Of a stretch of DNA of 64,000 nt, positions 54,940-61,723 are shown piece after piece; the first letter of the stretch is position 1; every line of letters begins with the position of its first letter. Position numbers and translations under genes: made by a program. The notes under the pieces were generated by a model. The model did no database searches. It saw nothing but the letters and a program-made list of their open reading frames with translations, and had not been told where the DNA came from. The stretch is from Bacteroidota bacterium (GTDB taxonomy: Bacteria; Bacteroidota; Bacteroidia; UKL13-3), in NCBI GenBank assembly GCA_027482225.1, contig JAIXWD010000014.1, forward strand, positions 178,816-242,815. Direction: 5' to 3'.

Positions 54940-55846
54940 ATTTTTTAAGCACGAAGAAATAGATAAAACTAAGTGGGATGAATGCATAAAAAATGCAAAC
55001 AACAGTCTAATATATGGCTACAGTTGGTATTTAGATATTGCTGCTCCCGCTTGGAATGCAATTGTTTTAGGTGATTACCATGCAGTGATGCCCCTTCCTA
55101 CTCTTAAAAAGTTTTATACTATAGCTTATCAACCATTTTTTACGCAACAACTAGGTATATTTATTGGAACTGGTTACGAATTGCAAGCAGGTATAATAGA
55201 TTTTTTTCAAGCTATTCCGAAAGATTACAAATACATTAATATTTGTTTGAACGAGAAGAATGATAGTGGCGCGAAAGTAAATTTTCAACTTAAGAGACGT
55301 AATAATTATTTGCTCTATCTTCATCAATCATATGAGCAATTATATAAAGGTTTTAGCGACCACAACAAACGATACATAAACAAATCGAAAAAAAATAACT
55401 TAAAGGTAAGTGAAACCAATCACGAACAAATTGTTAAATTTTATATAGAAAATAAAGCAAACGATACCGAAAAAGTAAGCATAGAAGACTATAACCGATT
55501 GAATAAGATACTTGATGAAGCGAATAAACGAGGATATGTAATTTGCAAACAAGTGAAAGATGAAGAAGGAAATTGTCTTGCTTGTGTAGCTTTTTATATT
55601 CATCAAAACCGTATGATATATCAAATAGGCACTTCAAATAATGTAGGTCGTGATTTAAGAGCAATGTACTTTTTATTTGATAGTCTTATTGAAGAGTACA
55701 GCGAAAAGAATATGGTTCTGGATTTTGAAGGTTCGGATATTGAGGGCGTGGGTAGATTTTTTAGAGGATTTGGCGCACTCTTAGTTCCTTACCACAGATT
55801 AATAGCTAACCGATTACCTTGGCCATTAAACTTGTTAAAAAAATAA
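54926..55846 (+). CDS. GNAT/FemAB-like acyltransferase
   Basis: The 306-residue protein starts at a TTG inside the preceding gene (14-base overlap), which implies coupling. The N-terminal part ('NNSLIYGYSWYLDIAAPAWN', 'YQPFFTQQLGIFIG') and the C-terminal part ('ACVAFYIHQNRMIYQIGTSN' and 'LDFEGSDIEGVGRFFRGFGA') match the tandem-GNAT proteins of the FemAB/BioF2 type that attach acyl or aminoacyl groups to cell-envelope sugars or peptides. With the upstream deacetylase it may modify a surface glycan. Substrate not readable. Confidence 0.8.
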   Translation: MKLIKFFKHEEIDKTKWDECIKNANNSLIYGYSWYLDIAAPAWNAIVLGDYHAVMPLPTLKKFYTIAYQPFFTQQLGIFIGTGYELQAGIIDFFQAIPKDYKYINICLNEKNDSGAKVNFQLKRRNNYLLYLHQSYEQLYKGFSDHNKRYINKSKKNNLKVSETNHEQIVKFYIENKANDTEKVSIEDYNRLNKILDEANKRGYVICKQVKDEEGNCLACVAFYIHQNRMIYQIGTSNNVGRDLRAMYFLFDSLIEEYSEKNMVLDFEGSDIEGVGRFFRGFGALLVPYHRLIANRLPWPLNLLKK

Positions 55847-55902
55847 CACTATTTCTATTGATATTGTATATACTTGTGTTATCAACTTAAAAATACCACA
55901 AG

Positions 55903-56778
55903 GTGAAATTTGCAGCTATAGATATTGGAAGTAATGCAGTTAGACTTCAGATTGCACGCCTAAACGACAACCCCATAGAGCCGTTTAAAAAAGTAGAATT
56001 TGTTCGCATACCAATTAGGTTGGGTGATGATGCTTTTAATAGAGGAAAAATTAGCAAAGAGAAACGACAAATGTTTTACAAAGCTATGCAATCCTTTAAG
56101 TTAATGATGGAGGTATTTGGCGTACATAGTTACATGGCATGTGCTACTAGTGCAATGCGCGAAGCTAAAAACGGAAAAAAAATAGTTGAAAAAGTTGCCG
56201 AAAATTTTGATTTAAACATTGATATAATTGATGGTAAACGTGAGTCGGAGTTAATTCTAAAATCGATAACACGTTACTTAAAACCCGATCGCAATTACCT
56301 GACAATAGATGTAGGCGGTGGAAGTACAGAGATGACTGTAATACAAAATTTAAAAGCATACGATAGTGCAAGTTTTGATGTAGGCACGGTAAGGTTATTA
56401 GACAATGCCATTAAAAAAGAAAATTGGAATGCATTAGAATCTTATGTAAAGGATCATATTAAAGCAATTGAACATTCGCGTGCAATTGCAACCAGTGGAA
56501 CGATTAATAAAATAGCCAACATTATAAATCCAACTTTAACTGAACCTTCTATTACCATTGATGAGCTAGATAAATTTTATCACACCATCAAAAAAATGAG
56601 CATTACAGAACTTATAGAAACTTATAAATTAAACCCAGATAGAGCTGATGTAATGGAACACTCGGCATACTTATACCTTAAAATACTAAAGTGGGCTAAT
56701 ATAGAGAAACTGTTTGCACCAAGTGCAGGTTTAAAAGATGGAATATTGTATGAGCTATTAGAAAAAAGCGAGTACTAG
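55903..56778 (+). CDS. Ppx/GppA family phosphatase
   Basis: The 291-residue protein starts at a GTG (MKFAAIDIGSNAVRLQI). It has the ASKHA-fold phosphate loop 'DIGSNAVRL', 'ACATSAMREAKNG' and 'LTIDVGGGSTEMTVI'. The length is that of short Ppx/GppA proteins without the C-terminal HD domain. Family members hydrolyse polyphosphate or pppGpp. Its last four bases overlap the convergent membrane protein gene. Confidence 0.92.
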   Translation: MKFAAIDIGSNAVRLQIARLNDNPIEPFKKVEFVRIPIRLGDDAFNRGKISKEKRQMFYKAMQSFKLMMEVFGVHSYMACATSAMREAKNGKKIVEKVAENFDLNIDIIDGKRESELILKSITRYLKPDRNYLTIDVGGGSTEMTVIQNLKAYDSASFDVGTVRLLDNAIKKENWNALESYVKDHIKAIEHSRAIATSGTINKIANIINPTLTEPSITIDELDKFYHTIKKMSITELIETYKLNPDRADVMEHSAYLYLKILKWANIEKLFAPSAGLKDGILYELLEKSEY

Positions 56779-57233
56779 AATAAGTCGGTTAGTTTAAAAT
56801 CCAACAACTTATATAAGCCATAGCTAAGCAGTGTCCAGGCTAAAAAACTAAAAAACATATACCTTTTAATTTTCCATTTATTTTCTTCGAAAGAAGCAGC
56901 CAGAATTGTACCTACTGGAACAGATAATAAAACTGGAGTAAGTATTACGATACCTAAAATTTCGTACTTAATGATAAACTTTAAAAGTTTCCTACGGTTT
57001 TTCCCAACAGGCTTATGAACCTTTGGCTGAGGCGGTCTTATTTTGTGATATAGAAACAAAATACCATCCCACAAGTATAAGTATACAACAACGCCTAACA
57101 TACCACCACCAACAGTACATAATAGGGTTTCGATAAAATTTAATTGTGTACCTATTGCGGTAAATACTCCAAACAAGTATTTAACTGCACTGGTTAAAAT
57201 TACTGCAATATATTTAGCCAACAGTTCTTTCAT
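56775..57233 (-). CDS. Uncharacterised membrane protein (small multidrug-export-like)
   Basis: The 152-residue protein has about four membrane segments (near 8-28, 35-60, 88-115 and 125-143), with a basic loop containing 'VHKPVGKNRRKLLKF'. The stretch 'KYEILGIVILTPVLLSVPVG' resembles the small multi-drug export protein family, although the match is weak and no transport function should be assumed. It follows murQ by 29 bases on the same strand. Confidence 0.7.
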   Translation of the reverse strand: MKELLAKYIAVILTSAVKYLFGVFTAIGTQLNFIETLLCTVGGGMLGVVVYLYLWDGILFLYHKIRPPQPKVHKPVGKNRRKLLKFIIKYEILGIVILTPVLLSVPVGTILAASFEENKWKIKRYMFFSFLAWTLLSYGLYKLLDFKLTDLF

Positions 57234-57262
57234 GGTATTAGCAAATATAGGGGTTTAGCGCT

Positions 57263-58165
57263 TTAGTCTTTAGTTAAATCTAACTTTCTAACTGCAGCAA
57301 TTGCTTTACGCACATTTCCATAAGTTTTTAAAAGTAAAGTTGCTTTAGGTTCATCTACTTTTAAATCATCCATAATCATTTTTGCGCCACGTTTAATAAG
57401 TTTATTATTGGTAGGCGTCATATCCACCATTTTATTTCCTTTAACCCTGCCTAATTTAATCATTAGGCTCGTGCTTATCATATTTAATACTAATTTTTGT
57501 GCAGTGCCACTCTTCATTCTGGTGCTACCTGTTACAAACTCTGGACCTACTACAACCTCAACAGGAAATTGTGCTGCTTCAGCAACTTTACTGCCTTTGT
57601 TACAAACTACACATCCTGTTAAAACACCTGCTTTATTAGCCTCTTTTAATGCACTAACAACATATGGTGTACTACCACTTGCGGCAATTCCTATCAATAC
57701 ATCTTTTTTCGAAATTTTATATGCTTTTAAATCTTTCCAACCTTGTTTTTCATCATCTTCGGCAAATTCTACAGCTTTACGTATGGCCATATCTCCACCT
57801 GCAATTAAACCTATAACCAAACCAAACGGAACACCAAATGTTGGTGGACATTCACTTGCATCAACAATACCTAAACGGCCACTTGTTCCCGCTCCAATAT
57901 AAAATAATCGACCACCATTTTTCATACGCTCGTATGCTGCATCAACCAAGCTTTTAATTTTAGGTATGGCTTTATTTACAGCTATAGGAACACTTTTATC
58001 TTCTAAGTTAATATTAGTAAGCAACTCCTTAGTATTCATTTTTTCTAAATGATTGTACTTTGAACTTTGTTCCGTGGTGCGTTTATCTGCTTTAATAGCA
58101 ACCTTCTTAACGACTTTTTTAGCAGTTTTTTTTGCCGGTTTGTCTGATGTTTTTTTTGTGGCCAT
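57263..58165 (-). CDS. murQ: N-acetylmuramic acid 6-phosphate etherase with basic N-terminal extension
   Basis: Residues ~30-300 match MurQ: 'RTTEQSS' opening, SIS-domain phosphosugar loop 'YIGAGTSGRLGIVDASECPP' with catalytic Glu in 'ASECPPTFG', second acidic residue in 'FAEDDEKQG', 'GIAASGSTPYV' and 'GSTRMKSGTAQKLVLNMIST'. The enzyme cleaves the lactyl ether of MurNAc-6-phosphate to give GlcNAc-6-phosphate, after AnmK (gene at 7100). Residues 1-29 are an added Lys/Ala/Val-rich tail ('KKTAKKVVKKVAIKADK') resembling bacterial histone-H1-like tails, not normal for MurQ. Confidence 0.93.
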   Translation of the reverse strand: MATKKTSDKPAKKTAKKVVKKVAIKADKRTTEQSSKYNHLEKMNTKELLTNINLEDKSVPIAVNKAIPKIKSLVDAAYERMKNGGRLFYIGAGTSGRLGIVDASECPPTFGVPFGLVIGLIAGGDMAIRKAVEFAEDDEKQGWKDLKAYKISKKDVLIGIAASGSTPYVVSALKEANKAGVLTGCVVCNKGSKVAEAAQFPVEVVVGPEFVTGSTRMKSGTAQKLVLNMISTSLMIKLGRVKGNKMVDMTPTNNKLIKRGAKMIMDDLKVDEPKATLLLKTYGNVRKAIAAVRKLDLTKD

Positions 58166-58233
58166 AACTTTATCACTTAATTATATTAAACAAAAATCAA
58201 CCACAAAAACCTTTTTTGCATTGGTGTGGTTGT

Positions 58234-58241
58234 TATCTTTG
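58234..58241 (+). promoter_or_regulatory. -7 box for the S41 protease gene
   Basis: TATCTTTG exactly matches TAnnTTTG and lies 23 bases before the ATG. A TTTG at 58215-58218 could be the -33 element, though at 15 bases the spacing is shorter than usual. Confidence 0.55.
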
Positions 58242-58263
58242 AATCTTATTACGAAGAACATAC

Positions 58264-59880
58264 ATGAACAAATCAATTTGGCAACCATTTATATACGCAT
58301 TGTTAATAGTTGTGGGTATAATATTGGGCATATGGCTAAAACCAAATACAGAAGGAGGGCAATTTTTATTTAAAAGTAAAAACAAAATCGGTCAAATACT
58401 TAGTATTATTAATGAAGCATATGTTGATACAGTTGATTTAGATAGCCTTGAAGATATAGCAATTGAAGAACTATTAACCCAACTTGATCCGCACAGTGTT
58501 TATATTCCTGCAAAAGATTTACAGCAAGCAAACGAAGGTTTAGAAGGTAATTTTGAAGGTGTGGGTATTGAATTTAGTATTTTCGATGATACAATTATGG
58601 TGGCAAATGTGTTAAAGGATGGCCCAGCATCGAAAGTTGGTATTTTACCTGGCGATAGAATTATAAAAGTAGATACATCAAACGTGGCTGGTATTGGCAT
58701 TAAAAACGAACAAGTATTTAAATTATTAAGAGGAGCAGCGGGCACTAAAGTACAGGTGCAGTTATTTAGACCAGACGGAAAACGTAAAATAAGTTATAGC
58801 ATATTGCGAGGGCAAATTCCAATTTACAGTATTGATGCTGCTTTAATGTTAAATAACCAAACAGGATACATTAAAATTGAGCGCTTTGCTGCTAATACAC
58901 ACCAAGAGTTTTTAGAGGCCCTTGAAAAACTTCAAGCCCAACAATTAAAAAACCTAATACTAGATTTACGTGGCAATCTTGGAGGATATTTAAGCGCTGC
59001 TACAGAAATCACAGATGAATTTTTGGATGATAAAAAGTTAATTGTTTATACCGAAGGGCGCACACAAAGGCGCTTTGAATACAGGGCTGAGAACCCTGGT
59101 AATTATGAAAGCGGTAAATTAATTATTTTGATAGATGAAGGCAGTGCAAGTGCAAGTGAAATAGTGAGTGGCGCAATACAAGATTGGGACCGTGGCGTGG
59201 TTTTAGGAAGAAGGAGTTTTGGCAAAGGATTGGTGCAAGAACCATTTAAGTTAAATGATGGTTCTGCCATACGATTAACGGTATCGCGTTATTACACACC
59301 AGCTGGACGTTGTATACAAAAAGATTATACAAATGGTTTAGCCGCCTACGAGCATGAAATAAGTAATAGGTATGAAGATGGAGAAGTAAGCGATGAAACA
59401 AAATTGAAAATTAAAGACAGTACAACATACAAAACCACAAATGGTCGAAAGGTATATGGTGGTGGAGGTATTACTCCCGATGTTTTTGTAGCCGTTGATA
59501 CCAGTTATATCAACCAATTTTATGGTGCATTATTTGAACAAAGTTTATTAAGTAGGTTTACCTACAATTACATGGATGCAAACCGAAAGAAGTTAACATC
59601 AACTTATCAAAATGCAAGTACATTTAATGCATCATTTCATTTGAATGATCTTTTATGGAATACGTTTATTTCTTACATCAAAGAAAACAGTAGAGGTGAT
59701 TTTACAGATCAAGAAATTAAGCAATCTGAAAAACAGGTAAGACATTTATTAAAGGCCATGATTGCGCGACAAATTTGGCGCGATGAAGGTTATTTTACGG
59801 TATTGAGTAGTGAAGACAAAATGATTAGAAAAGCAATAGAAACTTTTTCATACAACTACGATAAATTACTTCATCCTTAA
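58264..59880 (+). CDS. S41 family C-terminal processing protease
   Basis: The 538-residue protein has an N-terminal signal anchor (9-25), a PDZ domain (about 90-175: 'FEGVGIEFSIFDDTIMVANV', 'GILPGDRIIKVDT') and a peptidase domain. Catalytic Ser lies in 'EGSASASEI' (292-300) and Lys321 in 'SFGKGLVQ'. 'LRGNLGGYLSAATEI' precedes them. These Ser-Lys proteases trim or degrade envelope proteins at their C-termini. It is a single-gene unit with its own promoter and terminator. Confidence 0.94.
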   Translation: MNKSIWQPFIYALLIVVGIILGIWLKPNTEGGQFLFKSKNKIGQILSIINEAYVDTVDLDSLEDIAIEELLTQLDPHSVYIPAKDLQQANEGLEGNFEGVGIEFSIFDDTIMVANVLKDGPASKVGILPGDRIIKVDTSNVAGIGIKNEQVFKLLRGAAGTKVQVQLFRPDGKRKISYSILRGQIPIYSIDAALMLNNQTGYIKIERFAANTHQEFLEALEKLQAQQLKNLILDLRGNLGGYLSAATEITDEFLDDKKLIVYTEGRTQRRFEYRAENPGNYESGKLIILIDEGSASASEIVSGAIQDWDRGVVLGRRSFGKGLVQEPFKLNDGSAIRLTVSRYYTPAGRCIQKDYTNGLAAYEHEISNRYEDGEVSDETKLKIKDSTTYKTTNGRKVYGGGGITPDVFVAVDTSYINQFYGALFEQSLLSRFTYNYMDANRKKLTSTYQNASTFNASFHLNDLLWNTFISYIKENSRGDFTDQEIKQSEKQVRHLLKAMIARQIWRDEGYFTVLSSEDKMIRKAIETFSYNYDKLLHP

Positions 59881-59883
59881 AAC

Positions 59884-59918
59884 AAAAATGTCACACCAAA
59901 ATTTGATGTGGCATTTTT
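59884..59918. terminator. Terminator after the S41 protease gene, possibly bidirectional
   Basis: AAAAATGTCACA (59884-59895) pairs with TGTGGCATTTTT (59907-59918) with one G-T pair and an 11-base loop. It begins four bases after the stop and also faces the ftcD 3' end. Confidence 0.85.
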
Positions 59919-59935
59919 ATTTACATTTAAATCTA

Positions 59936-61627
59936 TTACATAATTGCAGTTTCAACTTTTGCAATAAGTGCATCAGCATCGGCATGATTTTTATCTAAAA
60001 TTTGTTTAGCTCGCGATTTAATATCTTCAGCAAACGCACGGTCTTTTAATCCTTGCGCATTTACCAATACATTAAAATAAGCACCACGCACAGCAGTTTT
60101 AACACATAACACACCTACACCCGCATCGGTAATACTATTAGGATTTCCTTGTTCAACCATAGCGGATAACATAGGTAAAATACTATAGGCTGTTTCCATT
60201 ACTTTAAATGGAATTTCGCAAGCATATTTAGTAGCATCTTCTATGGCTTGTGTTCTTCCTTTTTTCTCCTCATCGGTTCCTTTTGGTAAACCAAACGCAT
60301 TCATAATTTTATTAAATGCATTGGTATCTTCATCAACCAATGTCAATAAAGTATCTTTTACTTGTTGACCTTGTGCAGCAAAATCACTAAACAAGTTAAT
60401 TTTGTCTTCCCAACCACGTTTACCCGCACTTAAGTTGGCCACCATAGTACCCAAAGCAGCACCTAAACTTCCTACATAAGCGCTAATACTTCCTCCACCA
60501 GGTGCTGGACTTTCACTTGCAGTTTCATCGGCAAATGCACGTAAATCCATACGGATTAAACGTTCGTTTTCTGCTTTACGTAATTTATATTCAATTATTT
60601 TTTTCTCTGGAACAAAAGGAACCAACTCATCTAAACCTAAACTTTTAACAGCAATATGAATCAACTCTTGCTCGCTTACGCCAATACTTCTATTTTGTTT
60701 TTGCAGGTAATGTTTTCCAGCGTCAAGCATAGCGCTTAAAGGAATCAAGCCAACTAATTCGCTGCCGGTTACGCGTAAACCTCTGCTTTGCGCACTCCGA
60801 CAAACCTCATCAAAAGCTTGGTGTACCGATGTTGTTTTGTAGTTTGTTAGGTTCATAGAAATTTGAGCAACGTTATACTCTTCAATAAACCAACCAATAG
60901 CTTTTACAGCTTTTAAAGTACCCGGAATACGTATATCATTTCCATCTGCATCTTTTAATACTTTTCCTGTAACCTTATCACCCTCGCGTTTTACACGCCC
61001 TGCCTCGCGCACGTCAAAAGCAACACTATTGGCCAAACGTACTGATTTTGTATTAAGATTTACATTGTAAGCTATTAAAAAATCGCGGGCACCTATAACT
61101 GTGGCACCACACTTAGCATTAAACTTAGCAGGACCAAAATCAGGTTTCCACTCTGGTAATTTAATTTTATCAAAAAAACCTTCGTACTCACCTGCACGAA
61201 TAACTGATAGGTTATTACGCGACTTGTTTGGCTGAGCAGATTCATATAAATAAACTGGAATTTCCAACTCCTCTCCTACACGTTTACCCAATTTCTGAGC
61301 GTATAAAATGGTTTCTTCCATGGTTATTCCACTTACTGGAATTAATGGACAAACATCAGTAGCACCCATACGTGGATGTTCACCTTTGTGTTTACTCATA
61401 TCGATTAATTCGGCCGCTTTTTTAATAGCTAAATATGCGGCTTCAATTACCGCATCAGGTTGGCCCACAAAAGTTACTACAGTTCTGTTCGTTGCTTTGC
61501 CTGGATCAACATCTAACAACATTACACCATCTACCAATTCTATCTGGTCAGTTATTTGTTTGATGATTCCTAAATCAACACCCTCGCTAAAATTAGGAAC
61601 ACACTCGATTAATGCATTTTTATTCAT
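59936..61627 (-). CDS. ftcD: Bifunctional glutamate formimidoyltransferase / formimidoyl-THF cyclodeaminase
   Basis: The protein has 563 residues from the ATG at 61627 (MNKNALIECVPNFSEG, the canonical opening); the upstream ATG at 61657 adds ten odd residues. The formiminotransferase part (1 to about 330) has 'NRTVVTFVGQPDAV', 'HPRMGATDVCPLIPVSGITM' and 'VHQAFDEVCRSAQSRGLRVT'. The C-terminal cyclodeaminase (about 370-563) has 'SPAPGGGSISAYVGSLGAAL' and 'DAGVGVLCVKTAVRGAYFNV'. It passes the formimino group of histidine breakdown to folate. No other hut gene is in the window. Confidence 0.95.
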   Translation of the reverse strand: MNKNALIECVPNFSEGVDLGIIKQITDQIELVDGVMLLDVDPGKATNRTVVTFVGQPDAVIEAAYLAIKKAAELIDMSKHKGEHPRMGATDVCPLIPVSGITMEETILYAQKLGKRVGEELEIPVYLYESAQPNKSRNNLSVIRAGEYEGFFDKIKLPEWKPDFGPAKFNAKCGATVIGARDFLIAYNVNLNTKSVRLANSVAFDVREAGRVKREGDKVTGKVLKDADGNDIRIPGTLKAVKAIGWFIEEYNVAQISMNLTNYKTTSVHQAFDEVCRSAQSRGLRVTGSELVGLIPLSAMLDAGKHYLQKQNRSIGVSEQELIHIAVKSLGLDELVPFVPEKKIIEYKLRKAENERLIRMDLRAFADETASESPAPGGGSISAYVGSLGAALGTMVANLSAGKRGWEDKINLFSDFAAQGQQVKDTLLTLVDEDTNAFNKIMNAFGLPKGTDEEKKGRTQAIEDATKYACEIPFKVMETAYSILPMLSAMVEQGNPNSITDAGVGVLCVKTAVRGAYFNVLVNAQGLKDRAFAEDIKSRAKQILDKNHADADALIAKVETAIM

Positions 61628-61674
61628 AAGTAAAAAGTATGCTAAATGAAGCAGCAAATAAACAACTAAAAACG

Positions 61675-61705
61675 AAAAAAGCCCCGGGAATTTCCCGAGG
61701 CTTCT
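61675..61705 (-). terminator. Rho-independent terminator after the large T9SS gene
   Basis: On the minus strand AAGCCTCGGGAAA pairs with TTCCCGGGGCTT (one wobble), followed by TTTTTTCG. It lies between the T9SS gene and ftcD on the same strand. Confidence 0.8.
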
Positions 61706-61723
61706 TCTAATAATTATTAGATT

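Noticed and set aside
57408..57902. 164-codon plus-strand frame opposite murQ
   Set aside because: It is antisense to conserved MurQ codons, and its composition reflects the complement of MurQ.
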